The notes under the pieces were generated by a model. It searched no databases, was not told where the DNA came from, and saw only the letters and a list, made by a program, of their open reading frames with translations. A stretch of 64,000 bases of DNA. Source: Luteococcus sp052116585 (lineage in GTDB: Bacteria > Actinomycetota > Actinomycetes > Propionibacteriales > Propionibacteriaceae). Location of the stretch: positions 62,001-126,000 of the forward strand of contig NZ_JBQKKT010000009.1 in the NCBI RefSeq assembly GCF_052116585.1, read 5' to 3'. Within the stretch, counting starts at the first letter, position 1. The number at the start of each line of letters is the position of its first letter. The translations under genes and the position numbers were made by a program. Shown here in pieces: positions 8,667 through 17,737 of the stretch.

Positions 8667-10334
8667 ATGCAACGACTCCCTGAGCTCTGGCGCGGCCAAC
8701 GGCGCGGGTTGCTGGTCAGGCTGGCGGCCACGGGCCTCGGCCAGGCGGCGATCGCCGCGGTGACCGCTGTCCTCACACCGCGGCTGTTGAGCGTCCCAGA
8801 TCGCACCATCCAGCTCCAGCTGGCAACCGCCCTGGTGGCGATGGCTCTGGTGCTGGGCGGCCTGCGGGTCATGGAACGTGTACTCGGGGAGAAGCTGGGG
8901 CAGGACTATGTGCACGAAGTGCGCATGCACCTGATCCGCGCGGCGCTGGCCGGTCGCGGGCCATCGGTGGGCGTGACGATCGCGCGGACCACCAATGATC
9001 TGAGTTCCGTGCGGAACTGGATCGTGCTGGGGATCGTCCCACTGCTGGTGGGCGTGCCGATGGTGGCCGGATCCCTCCTCGCCCTGCTCTTCCTGTCCCC
9101 GCCACTGGCCGCGTCGGTGGCCCTTCCACTGGCCCTGCTGGGCGTGGTCCTGGGACTGCTCGCGCCCAGGGTGAGGGAGCGCGCGGCGGCTCTGCGCCGG
9201 ACGCGCGGCAAGCTGGCGGGGGTCATCACCGACACCGTCCAGGCCCGGGATTCCGTGGTCACCGCGGGAGGTACGGATCGGGAGATCCGTCGGTTGGCAC
9301 AGGACAGCCGCGAGCTGGGCCGGCGAGCGGTCTCCCGGGCAGTGCTCTCAGGAGCACTGCGGGGGTCTGCGGCCAGCGTCGCGACGGTCGCGATGGTGGT
9401 GGTGGGCGCCACGGGTGCGATCACGCGCGTGGAGCCTGCCACCATTGCCACAGCCTTCATCATCGTCGGCATGTTGGCGACCCCGGTCAGTGACCTGGGG
9501 CGGGTCAGTGAATACCGTCAGTCCTTCCGGGTGGCCCAGCGCATCCTGGCGCCGGAGATGGAGCGTTCCCGTCGTCAACGCCAGCACGAGCGGGAGCTCG
9601 ATCGCAATGGCAACCTGCGGCCCCGCGAGGGCAATGGCATCGGAGTCGTCCACCTGGCAGACCTGGAGCCGGGCGGCCAGCCGGCGCCGGACCTGGTGGC
9701 CCATCCCGGGGAAGTGGTGGTGGTGCGCAGCCGCGATCCGCAACGGGTTCGAGAACTCGTCGACCTGCTGGTGCAGCCCGGAAGTCTGCGCGACGAGTGG
9801 TTGCTGGTGGATGGCCAGAACCTGTCCGGCATGAGCAGCCTGCAGCGCCGTGACTTCGTCTCCGTCGCGGCCCCCGAGTTTGGGCTGGAGCGATCCACCA
9901 TCGCCCGGGCCGTCCGTTATCGAGCCCCGCAGTCGGACGAGGACGTGATGGACACCCTCGACGCCGTCGGTCTGGGTGACGACGTTCGACGTCTTGACCG
10001 GGGCGAGCGCACCATGTTGAGTCGAGGTGGGGAACCGCTCAACCTGCAGCAGCGGATGCGACTGCTGCTGGCCCGCGCCTGGTACGGCAGTCCGCCCCTG
10101 GTGGTTCTCGACCGGATTGACGCCGGTCTCGGTCCCGAGGGGCGTCGGCTGATGGCCGAGGGCCTGAAAAGCACACCCGGCGTCACGCTCCTGATCAGCG
10201 ACCGTGCTGACCAGTTGGCCCCGGGCCATCGGGTCTGGGATCTGGACGCGGACCCGCAGAGCACTGCGATGGATCCGCAACACCTGGCTGCCGTGACGGG
10301 AGCCATCGAGCAGGACAAGGAGGATGACGCATGA
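8667..10334 (+). CDS. ABC exporter-like protein with degenerate nucleotide-binding domain
   Basis: A 555-residue fusion of a six-helix type exporter transmembrane region (about residues 1–290) and an ABC-like domain (about 320–530). The ABC fold can be followed (LVAHPGEVVVV, then VDGQNLSGMSSLQRRDFVSV, then LLLARAWYGSPPLVVLD), but the Walker A GxxGxGK(S/T) is replaced by RSRDPQRVRE, the LSGGQ signature by LNLQQ, and the catalytic Glu after Walker B is Arg (LDRIDAGL). It should not hydrolyse ATP by itself. It overlaps the next gene by 4 nt. A heteromeric partner or a non-transport role is possible. Confidence 0.8.
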   Translation: MQRLPELWRGQRRGLLVRLAATGLGQAAIAAVTAVLTPRLLSVPDRTIQLQLATALVAMALVLGGLRVMERVLGEKLGQDYVHEVRMHLIRAALAGRGPSVGVTIARTTNDLSSVRNWIVLGIVPLLVGVPMVAGSLLALLFLSPPLAASVALPLALLGVVLGLLAPRVRERAAALRRTRGKLAGVITDTVQARDSVVTAGGTDREIRRLAQDSRELGRRAVSRAVLSGALRGSAASVATVAMVVVGATGAITRVEPATIATAFIIVGMLATPVSDLGRVSEYRQSFRVAQRILAPEMERSRRQRQHERELDRNGNLRPREGNGIGVVHLADLEPGGQPAPDLVAHPGEVVVVRSRDPQRVRELVDLLVQPGSLRDEWLLVDGQNLSGMSSLQRRDFVSVAAPEFGLERSTIARAVRYRAPQSDEDVMDTLDAVGLGDDVRRLDRGERTMLSRGGEPLNLQQRMRLLLARAWYGSPPLVVLDRIDAGLGPEGRRLMAEGLKSTPGVTLLISDRADQLAPGHRVWDLDADPQSTAMDPQHLAAVTGAIEQDKEDDA

Positions 10335-10870
10335 CCACCCGACGATGGATGATCCTTGGCCTGGCATTGGCCCTCCTGATGGGTCTGGGCGGCGTGGGCA
10401 GAGCGCTGGTCTCACGCCCCGGCCCGCCGGAAGTGGACCAGGAACTTGTCCAGATGCCCAGCTCAAGTGTGGGGTCTGCAACACCCAGTGCTTCCGCGAC
10501 ACCGTCGGGAGCTGCCAACGCGTCCCGGACGCCCACCCCGGCGGCATCTGCTTCCTCCGCTGGCTCGACGGCATCCACCACGCCCGCGCCACGACCCACA
10601 TCGACCCGACCTTCCGTGACCCGGACATCGACCGCAGCCAGGACCACAGCGGCCCCGAAGCGACCGGCAACCACCCGGACCACCGCGGCACCCGTGCGTC
10701 GGCCGACGGCCACCCGCAAGGCGGTGCCGGCGCCGGTGCGCACGCGCACCCAGGCGCCGCCCCCGCCGGTCTGGCATGGTGATGACGACGATGACCGCTA
10801 CGACGACGATGACCGCTACGACGACGATGACGATGACGACGGGGACGATGACGGGGATGACGATGATTGA
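10331..10870 (+). CDS. secreted Ser/Thr/Pro-rich protein with poly-Asp C-terminus
   Basis: A 179-residue protein: an N-terminal hydrophobic segment (WMILGLALALLMGLGGVG) acts as signal peptide or anchor, followed by about 110 residues of Ser/Thr/Pro/Ala linker with Arg and Lys, ending in PPPPVWHG and about 30 residues that are almost all Asp with Arg/Tyr spacers. It lies between the degenerate ABC gene and a histidine kinase and overlaps both. An Asp-rich tail could bind divalent cations, so a sensing or surface role near the kinase is plausible. No family recognised. Confidence 0.65.
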   Translation: MTTRRWMILGLALALLMGLGGVGRALVSRPGPPEVDQELVQMPSSSVGSATPSASATPSGAANASRTPTPAASASSAGSTASTTPAPRPTSTRPSVTRTSTAARTTAAPKRPATTRTTAAPVRRPTATRKAVPAPVRTRTQAPPPPVWHGDDDDDRYDDDDRYDDDDDDDGDDDGDDDD

Positions 10871-12338
10871 CCGCCTGATGGCCTCGGGGCGCTGGCGCAT
10901 CGTCGGCTGGATGCTGGCGACCCTGGCCCTGGCGCTGTTCATCGTGGTCGTCGTGGTCCGCAGCCTCCTGCTGGGGCACGTGGCCGAGCGGGCGAACGAG
11001 GACGTCACCCTGGAGCTGCAGGAGTTCACCACCTTCGTGGAGGAGGGACGCGACCCCTCAACCGGAAAGGCCTTCACCAACACCAAGGACCTCTTCGCGG
11101 TCTATCTCGGCCGCCAGCAGGCCGGTGAGTTCGAGATGATGCTCGGGTGGCACGGAGAGGGCACGTCCTCCTATGAGGTCCGGGGTCAGGGCGTGCCGAG
11201 GATCGACGAGTACGACATCGCTCATGACGAATCCCTGCTGAACCAGATCGCCTCCACCAGCTCCGGCGTCCACGAGACCCCGGCCGGAGAACTGCGCTGG
11301 GGACGGGCCGTGGTGATCACGGGTGAAGACACCCCCGATGCGCTCCTGGTGGGGGTCTTCACCGGCAGGGCCGAGGAACAGGCACGGGAGACCGTGCGCA
11401 GCCTGGCCCTGGTCTCGCTGTGCAGTTTGGGGCTTGCGGGACTGGTGAGCTGGCTGGTTGCCGGTCAGATCTTGCGGCCAGTGCGACTGGTGCGGCAGGC
11501 GGCAGCGGAGATCACGGAACGGGATCTCACCCGTCGCATCCCCGTGGAGGGCAAGGACGACGTCTCGGACCTCGCCGTCACCTTCAACCAGATGCTCGAC
11601 CGGTTGGAGGCCGGTTTCGAGTCGGAGAAGCGATTCGTCGACGATGCCGGCCATGAGTTGCGCACTCCGATCACGGTGATCCGTGGGCACCTGGAGCTGA
11701 TGGGGGATGACCCGGAGGAACGACGCCAGACGATCGCCCTGGTCACCCAGGAGCTCGATCGGATGGCACGCATCGTGACCGACTTGCTGGCGCTTGCCAA
11801 GGTGGACCGACCCGACTTCGTGCAGCTTGTTGAGCCGGTGGACATGACCCAGCTCACCCTGGACATCGACGCCAAGATGCAGACGCTGGCGGATCGTCGC
11901 TGGCAGTTGAGCCACATTGCGGAGGGTACGGCGCTGGTGGACGCGCAGCGGATCACCCAGGCCGTCCTCCAGCTGGCCGACAATGCTGTCCAGCACACGC
12001 TGCCGGGCGATGCGATCACCCTGATGAGCCGCTTCGCCACCGACGCCGACGGGCAGCGGGTGCTGCAGATCGCCGTCACCGATACCGGTCCGGGCGTGGA
12101 GCCGCAGGACCGAGAGCGAATCTTCGAACGCTTCGCCCACGGCACCCCGGCCGACGGCAGCCGTCATGCCGGCGCGGGTCTGGGGCTGCCGATCGTCCAG
12201 GCGATCGCCGAGGCGCACGGCGGCCGTGTCCAGGTGGACAGCCCACCCGGCCAGGGCGCCACCTTCACCCTCGTCCTGTCCGTCGACTGTCCGCCCCCGA
12301 GCAAGCTGAGGTCCACCATCAAGGAGAAGAACCGATGA
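10863..12338 (+). CDS. sensor histidine kinase
   Basis: About 491 residues. An N-terminal membrane helix (MLATLALALFIVVVVV), an extracytoplasmic sensor region of about 150 residues, a second helix (LALVSLCSLGLAGLVSWLV), a HAMP linker (ILRPVRLVRQAAAEI), the H-box DDAGHELRTPITVI (His about residue 264), N-box ADNAVQHT, G1 TDTGPGVEPQD and G2 GAGLGLPIV. It phosphorylates the response regulator encoded immediately after it (4 nt overlap). The in-frame open region begins at 10776 inside the Asp-repeat, but ATG 10863 is chosen as it gives a normal kinase start; ATG 10878 is an alternative. The stimulus is unknown. Confidence 0.92.
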   Translation: MIDRLMASGRWRIVGWMLATLALALFIVVVVVRSLLLGHVAERANEDVTLELQEFTTFVEEGRDPSTGKAFTNTKDLFAVYLGRQQAGEFEMMLGWHGEGTSSYEVRGQGVPRIDEYDIAHDESLLNQIASTSSGVHETPAGELRWGRAVVITGEDTPDALLVGVFTGRAEEQARETVRSLALVSLCSLGLAGLVSWLVAGQILRPVRLVRQAAAEITERDLTRRIPVEGKDDVSDLAVTFNQMLDRLEAGFESEKRFVDDAGHELRTPITVIRGHLELMGDDPEERRQTIALVTQELDRMARIVTDLLALAKVDRPDFVQLVEPVDMTQLTLDIDAKMQTLADRRWQLSHIAEGTALVDAQRITQAVLQLADNAVQHTLPGDAITLMSRFATDADGQRVLQIAVTDTGPGVEPQDRERIFERFAHGTPADGSRHAGAGLGLPIVQAIAEAHGGRVQVDSPPGQGATFTLVLSVDCPPPSKLRSTIKEKNR

Positions 12339-13009
12339 GCACAGTCCTGATCGCCGAGGACACGCCCACCATTGCCTCCTTCGTGGAGAAGGGTCTGCGG
12401 GCCGCCGGGTACCAGACGGCGACCACCGGCGACGGTCCGACGGCCCTGCTGCTGGCCTCCAATGGAGGATTCGACCTGATGATCCTGGATATCGGTCTGC
12501 CGGGCATGGACGGTTTCGAGGTGCTGCGCAAGCTCCGGGAACAGGGCAGCGACCTGCCGGTGGTGATTCTCACCGCCCGCGACTCCGTGCATGACACGGT
12601 GCAGGGGCTGGAGGGTGGTGCCAATGACTACGTGACGAAACCCTTCCAGTTCGCCGAACTCCTGGCCCGCGTGCGGCTCCGTCTGGCCGAGCCCGTCGTG
12701 CGCGCTGCCAATCCTTCCTCCGAGGTGGTCAGCGGTGGGGTCCGGCTGGACCTGCTCACCCGTCGTGCCCAGGTGGACGGCGGCGACCACATCGATCTCA
12801 CGTCACGGGAGTTCCGCCTGCTCGAGGTCTTCCTCACGCACGCCGGTCAGGTCCTGAGCAGGGAGCAGTTGTTGGGGATGGTCTGGGAGATGGACTTCGA
12901 TCCCGGCTCGAATGTGGTCGACGTGTTCGTGCGCTCGCTGAGATCCAAGATTGGTGCCCACCGGATCGAGACGGTCAGGGGCATGGGGTACCGCTTCCGG
13001 CAGCAGTGA
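12335..13009 (+). CDS. OmpR-family response regulator
   Basis: A 224-residue two-domain regulator. The receiver domain has the acidic pair (EDT at 8–10), phospho-acceptor Asp52 in LMILDIGLPG, the switch Thr in VVILTARDS and Lys in VTKPFQ. The C-terminal winged helix (about 125–222) shows LTSREFRLLEVFL and RTV-like VRGMGYRF. Its start overlaps the kinase stop (ATGA), so this is a cognate pair. Its targets probably include the genes just upstream, but no binding site was identified. Confidence 0.94.
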   Translation: MSTVLIAEDTPTIASFVEKGLRAAGYQTATTGDGPTALLLASNGGFDLMILDIGLPGMDGFEVLRKLREQGSDLPVVILTARDSVHDTVQGLEGGANDYVTKPFQFAELLARVRLRLAEPVVRAANPSSEVVSGGVRLDLLTRRAQVDGGDHIDLTSREFRLLEVFLTHAGQVLSREQLLGMVWEMDFDPGSNVVDVFVRSLRSKIGAHRIETVRGMGYRFRQQ

Positions 13010-13104
13010 GTGGTACCCGGCAATTCGTTGGGTGACTGTCGGTGGGGGCCCGTAGACTCTGCCGAGTACAGCACCAGACCAGCACTTGACCGGTCCACGA
13101 CCCT

Positions 13105-13116
13105 GGAGGAATCCTG
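13105..13116 (+). promoter_or_regulatory. phoH ribosome-binding site and CTG start
   Basis: A GGAGG at 13105–13109 is followed after 4 nt by CTG (13114–13116) in frame with phoH. The nearest in-frame ATG (13231) has no ribosome-binding site and would delete the family-typical TRRLTIPASIP region. This makes CTG the best-supported start, which is rare. Confidence 0.6.
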
Positions 13117-14208
13117 ACCACCCCGCACGACCCTTCCCACGAAGCCACCCGGCCCGGCACCGACCGCGGCGGCGAGGAGATTGCCCAGCGCAGCGCCACC
13201 CGTCGCCTGACCATTCCGGCGTCAATTCCCATGGTCAATGTCCTGGGCCCGCGGGACGAGTTCCTGCGGCTGATGGAGAACCAGCTGGCGGCCGACATCC
13301 TGGTGCGGGGCAATGACGTGACGTTGACCGGCACGGCGGGGGACATTGCCCTTGCGGCCGAGGTCTTCACCGAGCTCGTGACCATCCTGCGCACCGGCCA
13401 GGGCCTGACCCTGGAGATGGTGGAACGTGTCGTGGGGATGAGCACCAGCGACGAACAGACCAGTGCCGCCGAGGTGCTCACGCACAACATCCTGTCCAAT
13501 CGGGGCAAGACCATCCGGGCCAAGACGCTGAACCAGAAGCGCTATGTGGACGCCATCGACCGCAACACGATCGTCTTCGGCATTGGTCCGGCCGGCACCG
13601 GCAAGACCTATCTGGCCGTCGCCAAGGCCGTCCAGGCACTGCAACGCAAGCAGGTGAACCGCATCATCCTGACCCGTCCTGCCATCGAGGCGGGGGAGAG
13701 GCTCGGATTCCTGCCGGGAACGTTGAACGACAAGATCGATCCGTACCTGCGCCCGCTCTACGACGCGCTGCACGACATGATGGATCCCGAGGCGGTGCCG
13801 AAGCTGCTCACCGCCGGCACCATCGAGGTCGCGCCGCTGGCCTACATGCGTGGCCGCACCCTGAACGATGCCTTCATCATCCTGGACGAGGCCCAGAACA
13901 CGTCCATGGAACAGATGAAGATGTTCCTCACCCGCCTGGGTTTCAACTCCAAGATCGTGGTCACCGGAGACATCACGCAGGTGGACCTGCCCAATGGCCA
14001 GCCGTCCGGCCTGCGCGGGGTGCAGCAGATCCTCGACGGGGTGGAGGACATCGCCTTCTGCAACCTGACGAACCGCGACGTGGTGCGCCACAAGCTGGTG
14101 GGTCGGATCGTGGCAGCCTATGACCAGTTCGAGTCCCTGGACCAGGTGGGCAACCGCGAGACGCGTCGGGCCATCGAGTTTGGCAACAGGAAGAGGAATC
14201 CGCAGTGA
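13114..14208 (+). CDS. phoH: PhoH-like ATPase (YbeZ)
   Basis: A P-loop ATPase of about 364 residues, of the YbeZ/PhoH type that accompanies ybeY in many bacteria and is implicated in RNA metabolism. Walker A is GPAGTGKTYLA, Walker B FIILDEAQNTS, with the RPAIEAGERLGFLPG segment and the sensor VTGDITQVDLP typical of the family. The first gene of a tight run, phoH-ybeY-CNNM-era; its stop overlaps the ybeY start. Start codon is argued to be CTG at 13114. Confidence 0.92.
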   Translation: MTTPHDPSHEATRPGTDRGGEEIAQRSATRRLTIPASIPMVNVLGPRDEFLRLMENQLAADILVRGNDVTLTGTAGDIALAAEVFTELVTILRTGQGLTLEMVERVVGMSTSDEQTSAAEVLTHNILSNRGKTIRAKTLNQKRYVDAIDRNTIVFGIGPAGTGKTYLAVAKAVQALQRKQVNRIILTRPAIEAGERLGFLPGTLNDKIDPYLRPLYDALHDMMDPEAVPKLLTAGTIEVAPLAYMRGRTLNDAFIILDEAQNTSMEQMKMFLTRLGFNSKIVVTGDITQVDLPNGQPSGLRGVQQILDGVEDIAFCNLTNRDVVRHKLVGRIVAAYDQFESLDQVGNRETRRAIEFGNRKRNPQ

Positions 14209-14663
14209 TCGACCTGAACAACGAGTCGGGGCACCACGCCGACGAGAAGGGCCTCATCCAGCTGGCGACCTTCGCCCTGGACCAGCTGCGGATCCACCCG
14301 CAGAGCGACCTGTCGATCGTGCTGGTGGACGAGGCCACGATGAGCGAGTACCACGAACGCTTCATGGGTCTGCCCGGCCCCACCGACGTGCTCAGCTTCC
14401 CGATGGACGAGCTTCGCGCGCCCTCCGACGACGAGGAGGAGGCGCCTCGCGGCCTGTTGGGTGACATCGTGCTCTGTCCCCAGGTGACGGAGCGCCAGGC
14501 GGCCGAGAATGGTCGTCGGCCCGAGGAGGAGGCCGAGTACCTGCTGGTCCACGGTCTGCTGCACCTGCTGGGCCATGACCATGCCGAGCCTGACGAGAAG
14601 GCCGTGATGTTCGGTCTCAATGACCGCATCATTGCCCTGTGGCAGAGCCGCAAGGAGGGCTGA
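14205..14663 (+). CDS. ybeY: endoribonuclease YbeY
   Basis: A 152-residue single-strand endoribonuclease used in 16S rRNA 3'-end maturation and ribosome quality control. The zinc-binding HGLLHLLGHDH motif lies near the C-terminus and PTDVLSFPMDE, the other family signature, in the middle. GTG start at 14205 overlaps the phoH stop by 4 nt. Length is normal for actinobacteria. Confidence 0.95.
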   Translation: MIDLNNESGHHADEKGLIQLATFALDQLRIHPQSDLSIVLVDEATMSEYHERFMGLPGPTDVLSFPMDELRAPSDDEEEAPRGLLGDIVLCPQVTERQAAENGRRPEEEAEYLLVHGLLHLLGHDHAEPDEKAVMFGLNDRIIALWQSRKEG

Positions 14664-14667
14664 CGGG

Positions 14668-15981
14668 GTGACCCGTACCAACTGGATCGAACTGGCCGTT
14701 GCACTGGTCTGCACGGTGCTCGCCTTCCTGCTGGCCGAGGTCGAGACGGCCCTGCGCCAGACCAGCAAGGGCCGTGCCGACGTCCTGCTGGAGGACGAGC
14801 GTCCCGGGGCCACGCGCCTGCATCGCATCGCGGAGGACCCGGCGCCCTATGTGAACACGACGCTGCTCGTGCGCACCGTGCTGGAGATCGTCGCGATCGT
14901 CCTGGTCTGCCAGGTGACCTTTGCCCACTTCACACTTGGCTGGCAGCGGCTCCTGATCGCGGCGGGCAGCATGACCCTGGTCAGCTACATCCTGTGGGGT
15001 GTGGCACCCCTGACCTTGGGACGCCAGCACTCGGACTCCGTCGCCCTGAGGTCCGCCGGACTGGTGCAGTTCCTGACCAGCCTGTTGGGCCCGTTGCCGT
15101 CGTTGATGATCCTGATCGGCAATGCGCTGACGCCGGGGCGGGGTTTCGCGGATGGTCCGTTCAGTTCCGAGGCGGAGCTGCGCGACATGGTGGACCGCGC
15201 CGAGGCCAGTGACGTGATCGAGGCCAGCGAGTCGAAGATGATCCACTCCGTCTTCGAGCTGGGCGACACCATCGTGCGCGAGGTCATGGTGCCCCGACCG
15301 GACATGGTCTTCATCCAGGCAGACAAGACCCTGAGGCAGGGGCTCTCACTGGCGCTGCGTTCGGGATTCAGCCGCATCCCGGTGGTGGGAGAGGGGCTGG
15401 ACGACATCGTCGGCATGGCCTACCTCAAGGACATGGTGAAGCGCAGCTATGACAATCCCGACGCGGAGCGCAATGAGAGCGTGGCCCAGATCATGCGGCC
15501 CGCCCACTTCTGTCCGGATTCCAAACCCGCCAATGAGCTCATGCGCGAGATGCAGCGCAGCCGCAACCACGTCGTCATCGTCGTCGACGAGTTCGGCGGC
15601 ACCTCCGGCCTGGTCTCCATCGAGGACATCCTGGAGGAGATCGTCGGCGAGATCGTCGACGAGTACGACGCAGAGCCCACCCACACCGAGGAACTGGAGC
15701 CCGGGCTCTTCCGGATCTCCGCACGGCTACCGGTCGACGAACTGGGTGACCTGTTCGGGCTGGAACTGGACGACGAGGACGTCGAGACGGTGGGTGGCCT
15801 GATGGCCAAGCAGCTGAACGTGGTGCCGATTCCGGGCAGCGTCGTGGAGTGGGAGGGCGTCCGGATCGAGGCCGAGAAGTCGGCTGGCCGACGACACCAG
15901 ATCGACACCTGCCTGGTGCAGCGCGTGACGGCAGAGACACTTGAGGAAGACCCCGAACAGAGCGAGGAAGACCATGGCTGA
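14668..15981 (+). CDS. CNNM/CorC-type transporter-associated protein (CBS hemolysin-like)
   Basis: A 437-residue membrane protein: N-terminal DUF21/CNNM transmembrane region (about residues 1–165, four helices), two CBS domains (about 200–330; VMVPRPDMV and SGFSRIPVVGEGLDDIVG), then a CorC/HlyC C-terminal domain (VVDEFGGTSGLVSIEDILEEIVGEI). Such proteins are linked to Mg or Co efflux; older annotation as hemolysin is misleading. GTG 14668 follows a GGGG; it starts 4 nt after ybeY and its end overlaps era by 8 nt. Confidence 0.9.
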   Translation: MTRTNWIELAVALVCTVLAFLLAEVETALRQTSKGRADVLLEDERPGATRLHRIAEDPAPYVNTTLLVRTVLEIVAIVLVCQVTFAHFTLGWQRLLIAAGSMTLVSYILWGVAPLTLGRQHSDSVALRSAGLVQFLTSLLGPLPSLMILIGNALTPGRGFADGPFSSEAELRDMVDRAEASDVIEASESKMIHSVFELGDTIVREVMVPRPDMVFIQADKTLRQGLSLALRSGFSRIPVVGEGLDDIVGMAYLKDMVKRSYDNPDAERNESVAQIMRPAHFCPDSKPANELMREMQRSRNHVVIVVDEFGGTSGLVSIEDILEEIVGEIVDEYDAEPTHTEELEPGLFRISARLPVDELGDLFGLELDDEDVETVGGLMAKQLNVVPIPGSVVEWEGVRIEAEKSAGRRHQIDTCLVQRVTAETLEEDPEQSEEDHG

Positions 15982-16996
15982 TGCGGCCGACAAGCAGGAT
16001 CCGGGCCGGATGCCCACGCTCGACGAGCTGATGAGCGACGACTTCGACCCCGAGACGGACATCGACTGGACCGGCGACAAGACCTTCCGTTCCGGTTTCG
16101 CCTGTTTCGTGGGCCGTCCCAATGCCGGAAAGTCGACGCTGACGAATGCACTGGTCGGGTCCAAGATCGCCATCACCTCGTCCAAGCCACAGACCACCCG
16201 CCACTCCATCCGGGGGATCGTGGACCGGCCCGATGCCCAGCTGGTCCTGATCGACACGCCTGGTCTGCACAAGCCGCGCACGCTGCTGGGGCAGCGGCTC
16301 AATGACCTGGTTCGCGAGACGTGGACCGAGGTGGACATCATCGGCATCTGCCTGCCGTCGAACCAGCGCATTGGTCCGGGCGACACCTTCCTGGTACAGG
16401 AGGTGGCCAAGCTCACCAAGAAGCCCAAGCTCGTGGCACTGGCCACCAAGACAGACCTGGTGAGCGGCGAACGGCTCCGTCAGCACCTGGTGGAGATCCA
16501 GGGACTCGAGGAGAAGCTGGGCATCCGGTGGGAGACGATCATCCCGTGCTCGGCCGTGAGTGGTGAGCAGGTGGACGTCGTCGCCGACGAGCTGGTCAAG
16601 CTGTTGCCCTACGGGCCGGCCTTCTATCCGGATGGCGAGGTGACCGACGAGCCGACCGAGACGCTGGTGAAGGAGCTGATCCGCGAGGCAGCGCTGGAGG
16701 GTGTCCGCGACGAGCTGCCGCACTCCATCACCGTGGAGATCGACGAGATGGGTCTGCGTGAGGGTCGTCCGGAGGACAAGCCGTTGCTCGACGTGTATGC
16801 CTCCATGATCGTGGAGCGCGAGTCCCAGAAGGGCATCATGATCGGCCACCGGGGCGAGCACCTCAAGGAGGTCGGCACCCGAGCACGTCACCAGATCAGT
16901 GCACTGCTCGGGACGCCGGTTCACCTGGATCTCAAGGTGAAGGTGCTCAAGGACTGGCAGCGTGATCCCAAGTTCCTGAACCGTCTGGGCTTCTGA
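15974..16996 (+). CDS. era: GTPase Era
   Basis: A 340-residue GTPase that binds 16S rRNA during 30S assembly. G1 is GRPNAGKST, G2 lies around QTTRHSIRG, G3 DTPGLHK, G4 ATKTD (a Thr variant of NKxD), G5 SAVSG; the C-terminal KH domain shows VERESQKGIMIGHRGEHLKEVG. It has about 40 additional acidic residues at the N-terminus, common in actinobacterial copies. ATG 15974 overlaps the preceding CNNM gene. Confidence 0.96.
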   Translation: MADAADKQDPGRMPTLDELMSDDFDPETDIDWTGDKTFRSGFACFVGRPNAGKSTLTNALVGSKIAITSSKPQTTRHSIRGIVDRPDAQLVLIDTPGLHKPRTLLGQRLNDLVRETWTEVDIIGICLPSNQRIGPGDTFLVQEVAKLTKKPKLVALATKTDLVSGERLRQHLVEIQGLEEKLGIRWETIIPCSAVSGEQVDVVADELVKLLPYGPAFYPDGEVTDEPTETLVKELIREAALEGVRDELPHSITVEIDEMGLREGRPEDKPLLDVYASMIVERESQKGIMIGHRGEHLKEVGTRARHQISALLGTPVHLDLKVKVLKDWQRDPKFLNRLGF

Positions 16997-17104
16997 CCGT
17001 CTGGGCCCGTGAGCGGCCGGGCCCATGACCGGCCGGGCTCGTGGGGATTGCGCCTGCCGGGACGCGCACTTCCCAGGCTTGCCCGTCTCTGCAAGGATCG
17101 CGGG

Positions 17105-17668
17105 ATGAACCAGACCGTCGTGACCGAGACCTTCCACAGCGAGGGCGGCATCAAGGTGGGCGCCATTGTGCGCCGCATCGAGCCGACCAGCCTGTCCACC
17201 CTGCTGTGCTTCACCAGCCCGGACGGGCTGCACCACGTCGAGAGCCGGATCGAGTTCGACGACGAGAACCCCTTCAACTGGACCCACTACGTGCAGCACG
17301 ACGACGAGGCCTTCGTCGAGCGCGACAAGCAGCCGGGTGATCCTGCCAATGTGGTGCCGGGCCATGCCGAGTGCCTGCTCGTGAGCCGGCTGCTGGAGTC
17401 GGGCGAGGCGGAGCTGGAGTTCACCCTGCTCGACGAGCGCACCGGCCAGATGCGTCCGGCCGTGCTGGTGCACAAGGGTGACGAGGTGGGCCTCTACAGC
17501 GAGGACCAGCTGCTCAACCGGCACCGGGTGCTGGGCGACGAGGTGATCGCCTCTGATTGGGAGGGCAATGGCTCGCGGCTGGTGCACGACGTCAACGAGC
17601 TGCTCGACGGCCTGGACGATGCGACCTGTGTGCGGGTGCGCAACTTCCTTCGCGGCGGCGAGATCTGA
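17105..17668 (+). CDS. conserved hypothetical protein
   Basis: A soluble, acidic 187-residue protein with no signal peptide or membrane segment. It has regions LHHVESRIEFDDENPFNWTHYV and EDQLLNRHRVLGDEVIASDWEG but no motif I recognise. It is the last gene of the era direction, followed by a strong hairpin. ATG 17105 chosen as the first plausible start, preceded by a GGATCGCGG stretch. Function unknown. Confidence 0.7.
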   Translation: MNQTVVTETFHSEGGIKVGAIVRRIEPTSLSTLLCFTSPDGLHHVESRIEFDDENPFNWTHYVQHDDEAFVERDKQPGDPANVVPGHAECLLVSRLLESGEAELEFTLLDERTGQMRPAVLVHKGDEVGLYSEDQLLNRHRVLGDEVIASDWEGNGSRLVHDVNELLDGLDDATCVRVRNFLRGGEI

Positions 17669-17686
17669 GCCTTCCGGAGACCTGTG

Positions 17687-17717
17687 ACGGGGCCTGCCGA
17701 TGTTCGGCAGGCCCCGT
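17687..17717. terminator. bidirectional hairpin between convergent genes
   Basis: A perfect 14-bp stem (ACGGGGCCTGCCGA / TCGGCAGGCCCCGT) with a 3-nt loop, located between the hypothetical gene and the convergent META protein gene. Probably terminates both. Confidence 0.8.
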
Positions 17718-17737
17718 CGTCATGCGGTGGAAGAAGG

